A DNA stretch of 58,754 nucleotides from an uncultured Eggerthellaceae bacterium (GTDB lineage: Bacteria > Actinomycetota > Coriobacteriia > Coriobacteriales > Eggerthellaceae). Position 1 is the first letter of the stretch. Each line of letters begins with the position of its first letter. The notes beneath the pieces were generated by a model that saw only the letters and a program-made list of their open reading frames with translations, was not told the origin of the DNA and ran no database searches. The stretch is taken from assembly GCA_934645125.1 (NCBI GenBank), contig CAKUDT010000001.1:1-58754 (forward strand). Direction: 5' to 3'. Below, piece after piece: positions 1 to 7,513 of the stretch. The position numbers and the translations under genes were made by a program.

Positions 1-22
1 GCACAATAGCGGCTGTGTTCAT
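1..22 (-). CDS. 5' end of a gene cut by the window edge
   Basis: An ATG reads leftward from position 22 and gives MNTAAIV before the window ends. A purine-rich AGAAAGG sits just upstream on the same strand at about 29-35. Only seven codons are visible, so no function can be given. It would be transcribed divergently from the dehydratase operon at 456. Confidence 0.35.
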
Positions 23-35
23 AAAGCGCCTTTCT

Positions 36-70
36 CGTTTCGTTTCGTTGCGTTTTGTTGCGTTTCGTTA
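36..70. repeat. CGTTT-type pentamer run
   Basis: Seven near-copies of a CGTTT/CGTTG pentamer follow each other without a break directly upstream of the partial minus-strand gene. It looks like a simple-sequence tract that could vary by slippage. Whether it affects expression is unknown. Confidence 0.5.
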
Positions 71-455
71 TTGCTTTCATCGGGAGATCCGCATGCCGAA
101 ATCTTCGCCAACAGCCCCGTTACAAGCACCAACGCCCTCCAAACGCGCATTTTCACTCTTCGCAAATATAGCGTTTCGTGTACGCCGCCGCAACAAAAGC
201 AGTAAAAGCGCACGAACGAGTGGCGGCAAAGGACAAGGTTACAGCGCCGCAAGCGCCCTGCGCAATCGCTCCGCGGGACACGAAGTTGTGAGCGCGCAAC
301 GACCGCATGGTTTGCAAATCTCTAACTTCGACACCTCCTAAATTCCTAGAAAAACAGGGTGCTTTTTCACTCTTTGTTGACAATTTAGAAGCCATTGAGG
401 TGCACCTTCTATAATGAACAACTTGCAAAGAGGCAATTCTTGACGGGAGATCCTT
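71..455. promoter_or_regulatory. Intergenic region with -10 box for the dehydratase operon
   Basis: I see no convincing gene here. A perfect -10 hexamer TATAAT lies at 410-415, about 41 bases before the TTG start at 456. A TTGACA at 377-382 is 27 bases away, too far to be its -35. A weak TTAGAA at 385-390 is 19 bases away. GGGAGA at 445-450 is the ribosome binding site. Confidence 0.4.
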
Positions 456-1586
456 TTGAAAAGCTTTGACCTGCTGCTTTCGGCGCCGTATTGCGACGTG
501 AAGACCGTCGGCATTCCACGCGGCTTTCTGTACTATCGCTTTGGCGTGCTTTGGAAGACGTTCTTCGAAGAACTGGGTTGCCACGTGGTGCTCAGCGGCG
601 AAACCGACCGACTCACGCTTAAGCACGGCGACGCTCTTTCGGTTGACGAGTGCTGTCTTGCCTCGAAGATTTTCATGGGCCACGTGGCCAGTCTTAAAGG
701 CCGCTGCGATGCCATATTCGTGCCACGTTACAACCGCTTTGGCCTGTGCAAAAGTTTCTGCACAAAATTCCAAGCCCTTCCCGACCTGGTAGAAAGCGCG
801 TTTAAGAACGCAGAGAACAACGCCGTTCTTCTCGACGACGCACAAGGAGGCGTAGCGAACGCAGCACCCCCAGCAGAGGGCGCCGCAGACGGAGTTGCAA
901 CCAGAACTGCAACCAGCGTCTCGCCCACATCAGCCACCTTCGCCGACCTGCGCATTCTTTCCGCAAACGTGGACGAATACGAAAAAACGCCGGAAAAAGA
1001 AGCGTTCGTCGCCCTAGGCATGAAAATGGGCCACAGCGCCGCGCAAGCAAAGCGCACGTACAACCACGCCCGTAAAGCACAAGATGCCTACGACGCCAAG
1101 CTGCATCAAAAACTCATGGCCGACCTGCGCTCCCCAGAAACCGATTCCACGGGCGCACCTAAACTGAAAATCCTGGTGGCCGCCCACCCTTATGTGGTTC
1201 ACGACCCCTATGTGGGCAAACCGCTCATCGACATGCTTCAGCAAATGGAAGCCATTCCACTGTTCGCCGACCATTACGATCGCGCACGCGCCTTCAAAAC
1301 GTCACGCAGCTTCTCCGACACGCTGCCGTGGCTGATCAATCGCGAGCTCATTGGCGCCATGCTGGACCTGCACGACAAGATTGATGGCATTGTGCTGGTA
1401 AGCGCCTTCCCTTGCGGACCCGACTCCATGACCAGCGACGCCGTAATGCGCTACATCAAAGGACGTCCCATTCTGTCCATCACCATCGACGCGCAAAGCG
1501 GCACAGCCGGCCTGGAAACCCGCGTGGAGAGCTTCGTCGATATCCTTCGCTACCAAAAACAGGGAGGCTACAGCCATGGCGAATAA
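456..1586 (+). CDS. 2-hydroxyacyl-CoA dehydratase-related protein (DUF2229-like), first of three
   Basis: This 376-residue protein resembles the part of CoA-substrate enzyme-activase proteins that carries the 2-hydroxyglutaryl-CoA dehydratase-like fold. The N-terminus reads KTVGIPRGFLYYRFG, followed by a conserved Cys pair in DECCLASKIF (about residues 65-74) and further Cys at 84, 98 and 102 that could ligate an Fe-S cluster. Residues about 130-162 are an Ala/Thr/Pro-rich insert. The start is TTG at 456, chosen because GGGAGA precedes it by five bases and no ATG fits. It overlaps the next gene by 11 bases, so the three genes form one operon. In related bacteria these segments are often one long protein; here they are separate. 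The substrate is unknown. Confidence 0.8.
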   Translation: MKSFDLLLSAPYCDVKTVGIPRGFLYYRFGVLWKTFFEELGCHVVLSGETDRLTLKHGDALSVDECCLASKIFMGHVASLKGRCDAIFVPRYNRFGLCKSFCTKFQALPDLVESAFKNAENNAVLLDDAQGGVANAAPPAEGAADGVATRTATSVSPTSATFADLRILSANVDEYEKTPEKEAFVALGMKMGHSAAQAKRTYNHARKAQDAYDAKLHQKLMADLRSPETDSTGAPKLKILVAAHPYVVHDPYVGKPLIDMLQQMEAIPLFADHYDRARAFKTSRSFSDTLPWLINRELIGAMLDLHDKIDGIVLVSAFPCGPDSMTSDAVMRYIKGRPILSITIDAQSGTAGLETRVESFVDILRYQKQGGYSHGE

Positions 1587-2802
1587 CCTGGAGAAATTGC
1601 CGGCAAACGCCAGCGAAGCCCTGGACAACCTGAAGCGACACTACAGCGATTTGCGCACGTCAGTAACGAATATCAACAGCCTGCCCGAACCGCTGTATCG
1701 CATGCGCCACTCTGCAAAGCGCGGCAAGGCGAAGTCGGGCGAGCGCCATAAAGTGGCATTCATGCGTTACGGTTACTACGACGTAGCGTTTCGTTTCTTC
1801 GTGGAAGAATGTCTGGGCGCAGAATTCGTTCGACTCCCTGAGCCAACGCGCAAATCGTTGGAGCTGGGCACGCTGAACTCCAACGATTATGTCTGCGCGC
1901 CGTTCAAGCACATTTTGGGCGACTATATTGAAGCGCTGGAACGGGGCGCCGACACGCTCGTGCAGTTTTCGGGGCCATGCCGCCTGCATTATTACGGCGA
2001 GCTGCAAGAATCCATTCTGCGCGACATGGGTTACGAGTTCCAAATGGTTAACTTTGCGGAAGTAGCCGAAACATCCGCCAAGCAAAACATTGAATATTGC
2101 AAGCAGGGAATCAACCCTGACCTGGTGGTTCCCGTTGCCATCCCTAAATTCATGGTGACGCTTGAAATGATTGAGTGTCTGGATCGCTTCAACGATGCCT
2201 ACTTGGAAACCGCCGGTTTCGAAGCGAACCCCGGCGAATGCAAGCGCGTGCGCAAGGCGTACCTGGCCGATATGTACCGCGTGAAGAATCGCACGGAACT
2301 CCACGCCGCCCAAAAGCGTGGCCTGGAGGCGCTTGACGAAGTGCCGAAAAACGTTCCCGTTGACCCCATTCGCGTGGGCCTGGTGGGCGAATACTTCACT
2401 GCCGTTGACCCCTTCAGCAACTTGCATATCGAGGACAAACTGCAGGTCATGGGCGTTTCCATGGCACGCATGATGAACATGACAAACCGCAACTTGCGCT
2501 ACAACGAGAAGAATCTGCGTGCAAGCATCAGCGAATACGCGAAATTCGATATGGGACCCACGTCGTCGCTCACGATTGCCGCCGCAAAACGTTACGCTGA
2601 ACAGGGTTTCGATGGCATTGTCCACATGAAATCAACAGGCTGCACCCCCGAGATTGACGTTATGCCCGCGCTGCAACGCGTGAGCAATGATTACAACGTG
2701 CCCATTTTGTACCTGAGCTACGATTCGCAGACCTCCGACACCGGTCTGGACACACGCCTTGAGGCGTTTTACGACATGATTGCCATGAGAAAAGCACGCT
2801 AG
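1576..2802 (+). CDS. 2-hydroxyacyl-CoA dehydratase-like protein, second of three
   Basis: A 408-residue cytoplasmic protein of the HgdB-like group. After a short helical lead, residues about 55-160 contain HKVAFMRYGYYDVAF and CAPFKHILGDY, and the C-terminus ends in a GLDTRLEAFYDMI motif typical of this family. Its ATG lies inside the end of the upstream gene, with AGGGAGG just before it, indicating translational coupling. It probably pairs with the preceding subunit to hold Fe-S clusters and is powered by the ATPase that follows. The CoA ester or other substrate cannot be inferred from sequence. Confidence 0.8.
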   Translation: MANNLEKLPANASEALDNLKRHYSDLRTSVTNINSLPEPLYRMRHSAKRGKAKSGERHKVAFMRYGYYDVAFRFFVEECLGAEFVRLPEPTRKSLELGTLNSNDYVCAPFKHILGDYIEALERGADTLVQFSGPCRLHYYGELQESILRDMGYEFQMVNFAEVAETSAKQNIEYCKQGINPDLVVPVAIPKFMVTLEMIECLDRFNDAYLETAGFEANPGECKRVRKAYLADMYRVKNRTELHAAQKRGLEALDEVPKNVPVDPIRVGLVGEYFTAVDPFSNLHIEDKLQVMGVSMARMMNMTNRNLRYNEKNLRASISEYAKFDMGPTSSLTIAAAKRYAEQGFDGIVHMKSTGCTPEIDVMPALQRVSNDYNVPILYLSYDSQTSDTGLDTRLEAFYDMIAMRKAR

Positions 2803-2810
2803 GAGAAAGC

Positions 2811-3776
2811 ATGAAGGCATTTTTGGGAATCGATACTGGTTCCATTTCCACTAAGGGCGTTGTTATTGACGAGCAGCGCAACATCATTGCCCGGTCGTAT
2901 CTTTGGACGGAGGGCAACCCCACCGTTGCCGCGCGCAAAGTGGCCGATGAGCTGCATGAACAGCTGCAGGAAGGCGTCTATGACGCGGAAGTTATGGCCG
3001 TGGGCACCACGGGTTCGGCACGTCGCTTGGTCGGCGCCATTCTGGGCGCAACGGTGGTGAAAAACGAGATCACCGCACATGCCGTGGGAACCACGCACCT
3101 GCACCCCGATGTGCGCACCATTCTGGAAATTGGCGGCCAAGATTCAAAGATTATCTGCATCGATGGCGGCATTGCCACCGATTACGCCATGAACACGCTG
3201 TGCGCAGCAGGAACGGGATCATTCCTGTCCAGCCAAGCGCATCGCTTGGGCGTGGCGGTGGAAGAGTTCGGCGACATTGCGCTAACCTCGCAACATCCTG
3301 CCAGCATTGCGGCGCGCTGCACCGTATTCGCAGAAAGCGACCTGGTGCACAAGATCCAAGTGGGCTATCCGCGCGAGGATATTATTGCGGGCCTGTGCAA
3401 GGCCGTTGCAGTAAACTACCTGAACAACGTGGGAAAAGGCAAGAAAATCGCAGCACCCGTAGTGTTTCAAGGCGGCGTGAGCAAAAACGTGGGCGTGGTG
3501 AAGGCGTTCGAAGACGCCCTGGGCATGAACGTTCTTGTTGACCCCGACGGCCACTTGATGGGCGCTTACGGAGCCGCTCTTTTAGCAGCAGACTCCCCCA
3601 CATCGCAATGGAAACCGTTCGACTTCAACATTGACAACATCGAATTTCGCACGCGCGAAGTTATCTGCCAGAAATGCGCAAACCATTGCGAAATTGTGTG
3701 CGTCTATCGCGATGACACGCTTATCGACGCGTGGGGCAACCGTTGCGAAAAAGGCGAGATTCGCGTAAAGAAATAG
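2811..3776 (+). CDS. BadF/BadG/BcrA-type ATPase (dehydratase activase)
   Basis: This 321-residue member of the ASKHA ATPase fold (HgdC-like) couples ATP hydrolysis to electron injection into dehydratase/reductase partners. It has the phosphate-1 motif FLGIDTGSIST (residues 4-14), the EIGGQDSK block and two family Cys, one in NTLCAAGTGSFL and one in ARCTVFAESD, that bridge a [4Fe-4S] cluster at the dimer interface. A further Cys-rich tail (CQKCANHC and following) near the C-terminus is extra. It starts eight bases after the previous stop with AGGAGAAA as ribosome binding site. It is most likely the activase of the two upstream proteins. Confidence 0.88.
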   Translation: MKAFLGIDTGSISTKGVVIDEQRNIIARSYLWTEGNPTVAARKVADELHEQLQEGVYDAEVMAVGTTGSARRLVGAILGATVVKNEITAHAVGTTHLHPDVRTILEIGGQDSKIICIDGGIATDYAMNTLCAAGTGSFLSSQAHRLGVAVEEFGDIALTSQHPASIAARCTVFAESDLVHKIQVGYPREDIIAGLCKAVAVNYLNNVGKGKKIAAPVVFQGGVSKNVGVVKAFEDALGMNVLVDPDGHLMGAYGAALLAADSPTSQWKPFDFNIDNIEFRTREVICQKCANHCEIVCVYRDDTLIDAWGNRCEKGEIRVKK

Positions 3777-4055
3777 TGGTCAAGACTCCATGCGGGCGTA
3801 CGCGCGCAGGATGCTTGATGACCGCACTGCTCACGCCCACGCCCCGCGGCACAGTCGGCGTCGCCCGCGTATCACGCACCGAGCAGCGTCATCCGCGACA
3901 AACGCGTGTCATCCATGCGATGCCTTCGTGGCAAGCGCGTCCCTTCGCCTGCACTCTTTAACGTTTTTTGCATCGTATTTCACGCCGCGCAGTGCGCCCA
4001 CCGCTTTTCGGGTACAATGCGTGAAGCAACGAGCACAAATCCTGGAAGGAAAACC

Positions 4056-4274
4056 ATGTCTAAACTTGCTGTTTTAAAAGCCATTTTGGCGGAGAACCTG
4101 GATATCGACCCCGAATCCGTGAAAAGCGATTCGACGTTTGAGTCTCTGGGCATCGATTCGCTGGATCTGCTTGAAATTATCACCGAGCTTGAAGATCGCC
4201 TTGACATTGACTTTGGCGAGCCCGAGGGTCTGCAAAACGTTGGCGACCTGGTAAATTACCTGGAAACTCTGTAA
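4056..4274 (+). CDS. acpP: Acyl carrier protein
   Basis: This 72-residue acidic protein has the 4'-phosphopantetheine attachment motif GIDSLDLLE, with the modified Ser at about residue 37, and the four-helix length typical of ACP. It carries acyl chains for fatty acid or another acyl-transfer pathway. The ATG at 4056 is preceded by GGAAGGA at 4044-4050. A TACAAT at 4013-4018 could be its -10 box. No fatty acid synthesis genes sit beside it, so it could be the primary ACP or a specialised one. Confidence 0.88.
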   Translation: MSKLAVLKAILAENLDIDPESVKSDSTFESLGIDSLDLLEIITELEDRLDIDFGEPEGLQNVGDLVNYLETL

Positions 4275-4307
4275 GAGCAAAACCACGCAAACAGAAAGAA
4301 GAGAGTA

Positions 4308-4733
4308 ATGAGCAATTCTGGAAAGAAAGTTGCCGTACATTATCGCGGCACGCTTGACGACGGCACCGAGTTCGATTCTTCCTACAGCCGCAATGAGCCG
4401 CTGCGCTTCACCTGCATGGCTGGCATGATGATTCCCGGCTTCGACAAGGCCGTTGAGAACATGGAAGTTGGCGAAACCGTAACGGTTCGTCTTGAGCCCG
4501 AAGATGCTTACGGCATGCCCGACCCTTCGATGGTCATCGAGTTCCCCATCGATCAGGTTCCCAACCCTGAAGAAATGCATGTTGGCGACCAGGTTCTGCT
4601 TCGCGACAACTTTGGCCAGCCCGTTCCAGCACGTATTGCCGAGATCACCGATGCAGCCGTTACCGTTGACTTGAATCACGAAATGGCTGGTAAGGTGCTG
4701 AATTTCGAAATCACGCTGCTAAGCGCTGAGTAA
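4308..4733 (+). CDS. FKBP-type peptidyl-prolyl isomerase, SlyD-like
   Basis: A 141-residue cytoplasmic prolyl isomerase/chaperone. The FKBP core is split by an insert-in-flap domain: residues 1-65 include VAVHYRGTLDDGTEFDSS and the PGFDKAVE motif, and residues about 70-120 form the flap insert with QVPNPEEMHVGDQV. The C-terminus GKVLNFEITLLSAE closes the barrel. The His-rich metal-binding tail of E. coli SlyD is missing, as in many short homologues. It lies 33 bases after the ACP gene and is probably co-transcribed. Confidence 0.88.
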   Translation: MSNSGKKVAVHYRGTLDDGTEFDSSYSRNEPLRFTCMAGMMIPGFDKAVENMEVGETVTVRLEPEDAYGMPDPSMVIEFPIDQVPNPEEMHVGDQVLLRDNFGQPVPARIAEITDAAVTVDLNHEMAGKVLNFEITLLSAE

Positions 4734-5068
4734 TTGCGCAACGCGTTGGCATGCTGGTGCATGGCAAGCGCATCATAGCGCAGCGTTGCAAGTGCACTAC
4801 AAAACGCACCGCAAATGCGAAGGGCGCGGCTTCCGATTCCGTTCGGTTGCCGTGCCCTTCTTGTTTCTCGCTTTCCCTTTCACGCTTTCCCTTTCGCCTG
4901 AAAGAGTAACGCTAAATGTTGACAAAAGGCAGCGATTGTCTACATTTAGTTGCAGACTCGTGGATATAATGCTCAGTTTTCAAAATGGCGCACCGGCAGA
5001 AGCTCATTGCGCTATTTTTAATGTTTCCGCAATCCCACATTGGGCCACTTTGAAGCTTCAGGAGTTAC
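4734..5068 (+). promoter_or_regulatory. Promoter region of the MFS exporter with a 14-bp inverted repeat
   Basis: Left arm CTAAATGTTGACAA (4912-4925) and right arm TTGTCTACATTTAG (4936-4949) are complementary with one mismatch across a 10-base spacer. A perfect TATAAT follows at 4965-4970, so the palindrome covers the -35 position, as expected for a repressor or activator site controlling an efflux pump. Nothing else is recognisable in the 335-base gap. Confidence 0.5.
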
Positions 5069-6292
5069 ATGAAGAAATTGAATAGCTGGCTTGTTGCGCC
5101 ACAACCGCGCTTGGGCATATTCGGCCTGTTAATACTGCTGGTTGTTGCTAGCCTGATTACGCCGTTGTCGCTGGATATGTACACGCCGGCGGTGCCGCAC
5201 ATGACCAACCACTTCAACACAAATGCCTCCACCGTGAATTTAACGCTGGTGGGGTACTACCTGTTTTTCTCTGTGGGTCTTCTCATTTTCGGTCCCATCT
5301 CGGACAAGCATGGGCGCCGTCCGATCCTTATGGGAGGAATGGCGGTGTATACGGTGGGCAGCGCGTTATGTGCAATGGCAACATCGATTTGGGCGCTCAT
5401 TGCCTTTCGCGTGGTGGAAGCGCTTGGCGCAGGCGCGGTCAGCGCGGTATCCACGGCGGTGGTGAAAGATGCGTTTTATGCCGAGCGACGCGAAGCCGTG
5501 CTGTCTGTTGTGCAAGTCATGTTCGTAATAGGTCCAGTTCTGGCGCCTGTTGTGGGCGCATTCATCGTGCGCGTTGCCGACTGGCGCGTAACGTTTTGGG
5601 TTCTTGCCGCAGTAGGTGCTCTCTGCTTCGTGCTAACCGTCTTGTTCAAGGAAACGCTGCCAGAAAACGAACGCTACCAGGGCAGCGTGCTGGGCAGCCT
5701 TTGCAATTTGGGCGTGGTGGCAAAAAACAAGGGATTTACCTCGTTTCTGCTGATCGTGGGCACGCTTAACCTGCCGTTTATGGCGTATATCGCCGTGGCG
5801 TCTTATGTGTATATCGACTTTTTCGGATTGGACGAAATGGGCTACAGCCTGTATTTTGCTATTGCTGCGCTCCTCACGGCACTTGGTCCGTTTATCTGGC
5901 TCGTGGCGCAGAAATTCATGGACGCGCGCCGCTTCACGAACATCATTTTGACCATTGCCGGCTTAAGCGGCGTAGCCATGCTTTGCGTGGGGCAGATTTC
6001 TCCCACCCTGTTTTGCATGACGTTCCTGGTGTTTGCCGTAATGCAAGCTTGCGTTCGCCCCTACAGCACGAACATTCTGCTTTCTCAGCAAGACGACGAC
6101 ACCGGAGCCGCTTCGTCGCTTATCAACTTCTTGCACACTGCCCTTGGAAGCTTGGGCATGGTTATCGCAGTGCTGCCCTGGACAAACTACGTAGAAGGCG
6201 TAGGGGTGATTATCGTAGCCTCCATGGTTATAGCCGGCTTAGGCTGGTTTGCGCTGCTGCGGTCAAGCGCGCCGCTCAAGGGCGTGAAGTAA
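5069..6292 (+). CDS. MFS multidrug efflux transporter, Bcr/CflA type
   Basis: This 407-residue integral membrane protein has about twelve hydrophobic segments. The first loop carries the DHA1 signature: SLDMYTPAVPHM in helix 1 and GPISDKHGRRPIL (motif A) after helix 2. Family members export drugs or metabolites by proton antiport at the cytoplasmic membrane. TTCAGGAG precedes the ATG. It stands alone behind its own palindromic promoter, with a 33-bp palindromic repeat 25 bases after the stop codon. The substrate cannot be predicted. Confidence 0.87.
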   Translation: MKKLNSWLVAPQPRLGIFGLLILLVVASLITPLSLDMYTPAVPHMTNHFNTNASTVNLTLVGYYLFFSVGLLIFGPISDKHGRRPILMGGMAVYTVGSALCAMATSIWALIAFRVVEALGAGAVSAVSTAVVKDAFYAERREAVLSVVQVMFVIGPVLAPVVGAFIVRVADWRVTFWVLAAVGALCFVLTVLFKETLPENERYQGSVLGSLCNLGVVAKNKGFTSFLLIVGTLNLPFMAYIAVASYVYIDFFGLDEMGYSLYFAIAALLTALGPFIWLVAQKFMDARRFTNIILTIAGLSGVAMLCVGQISPTLFCMTFLVFAVMQACVRPYSTNILLSQQDDDTGAASSLINFLHTALGSLGMVIAVLPWTNYVEGVGVIIVASMVIAGLGWFALLRSSAPLKGVK

Positions 6293-6316
6293 GGATAAAA
6301 GCGCAGTTCAAACCCC

Positions 6317-6351
6317 ATTTGTTGACAAAAGGTGGGGTAATTTGTCAACAA
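6317..6351. repeat. Palindromic repeat element, copy 1
   Basis: Arms TTGTTGACAAA (6319-6329) and TTTGTCAACAA (6341-6351) are perfectly complementary across an 11-base spacer AGGTGGGGTAA. The 33 bases at 6317-6349 are identical to 37236-37268. It lies between convergent genes and has no U-tract, so it is not an ordinary terminator. Confidence 0.8.
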
Positions 6352-6369
6352 CGGAGGTGCTGGTGCAAA

Positions 6370-7302
6370 CTACTTCGACTTGGCGTACACCCTAATGTTC
6401 ACGGTGTTGTAACCAGCGTATTCCAGGCTCAGGTAGTTGCCGTTGCTATCGTACCCATAAAACGTTGTGTCCTGACGGTTGTAATCTTTGTTGAACCCGG
6501 CGGCAATGCATTCGGCGCAATACGCATCAAAATCAGCACGGAACATCTGCGCAATAACAACCGTAAACGAATCCTCTCGGTCGCTTTGAATGGTGCCCAT
6601 CAGCGATGGCGGCTCGGGCAGCAACGCGCCAACGCCCACCTTCGGCCATGAAATCGTTACGGGCACCAGGGGTTCATCGATATGAACTTCCATATACGCG
6701 GGCGTACTGTACTGGTAATAATAAACAGAAACGCGATAGCCATCTTTGTTGTACGCAGTATAGCCCGACGACGACGTTGTTGCATCAACATCGAAACCCG
6801 CCTTCTTCAAACGAGCCGCATAATCTGTCCATTCGCTGCTGGTTTCGCAGGGGATATCGATTTCAAAGAACGATGTTGCGCTATAGATATAGCCTTTTTC
6901 CTGATCAGGCTTCGGAAGCATAGTGGCAAGCCCCGATTCCGGCCACGTGTAAGCGGAGTTCAGACGCTGCTGCTGCTCAGCCTCCCAGCTTTTGTCTTCA
7001 ACCATGTTTGCAATGCAGCCAATAACAGTAAGCAGCACAAATGCGGCAACAATGCCGCAAACAATCTTCTTGGCGCGACTCATGGCCTGGCCAACAGCCT
7101 TATTTCGAGCGCTCTGTTTGCGTTTCAGGGCCGCTTCGGCTGCTTTTTGTGCAGCCGCTTCCTCCTTGGATTCCAAGCGCGAAGCGGTCATTGGGTCAAG
7201 CGCTTCCCTGTTTCCGCAGTACGGGCAAACCAACATAATATGGTCTTCATCCAAGACCATCGTGCCGCCACACTTCGAGCACTCCATATGTTCGCTGCTC
7301 AT
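6370..7302 (-). CDS. Zinc-ribbon protein with one membrane segment, unknown function
   Basis: A 310-residue protein I cannot assign to a characterised family. Residues 6-30 form a CxxC...CxxC zinc ribbon (CSKCGG and CPYCGN). A charged Ala/Lys/Glu stretch follows (about 40-70), then one membrane helix (about 77-95), and an exported C-terminal half rich in Tyr/Ser with two similar segments, each starting near WPxxGxxxxLPxP. The two segments look like an internal duplication. The ATG at 7302 is chosen because AAGGAGA lies just upstream; an earlier in-frame ATG has no such site. It is separated from aspS by a terminator, so it is probably its own unit. Confidence 0.7.
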   Translation of the reverse strand: MSSEHMECSKCGGTMVLDEDHIMLVCPYCGNREALDPMTASRLESKEEAAAQKAAEAALKRKQSARNKAVGQAMSRAKKIVCGIVAAFVLLTVIGCIANMVEDKSWEAEQQQRLNSAYTWPESGLATMLPKPDQEKGYIYSATSFFEIDIPCETSSEWTDYAARLKKAGFDVDATTSSSGYTAYNKDGYRVSVYYYQYSTPAYMEVHIDEPLVPVTISWPKVGVGALLPEPPSLMGTIQSDREDSFTVVIAQMFRADFDAYCAECIAAGFNKDYNRQDTTFYGYDSNGNYLSLEYAGYNTVNIRVYAKSK

Positions 7303-7371
7303 CGGTTCGTTCTCCTTATCTAGCAAAATCCGGCGCACCGCCCGATTCCGCCCATGCTCAACCCGCTCGAT

Positions 7372-7407
7372 AAAAAAGCCCGCAGTCGCAACCACGGGCT
7401 TTTATTT
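7372..7407 (-). terminator. Rho-independent terminator of aspS
   Basis: On the minus strand an AAAAGCCCG stem pairs with CGGGCTTTT, followed by further T residues. It lies about 110 bases after the aspS stop and overlaps the upstream edge of the next minus-strand gene. The A/T flanks make it potentially bidirectional. Confidence 0.75.
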
Positions 7408-7513
7408 GCTTCGCTTCCGCAGCGCCTTCGCGCTGCAACTGCGTTTCGTTCATGCTCCCTATTGCCGCGAGCGCTTACGCGCAACTCGCTGCAAATCATA
7501 GCAAAGTTTAGTG

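Noticed and set aside
377..415. TTGACA at 377 with TATAAT at 410 as one promoter.
   Set aside because: The 27-base gap is far outside the range for a sigma-70 promoter. I kept only the -10 box as supported.
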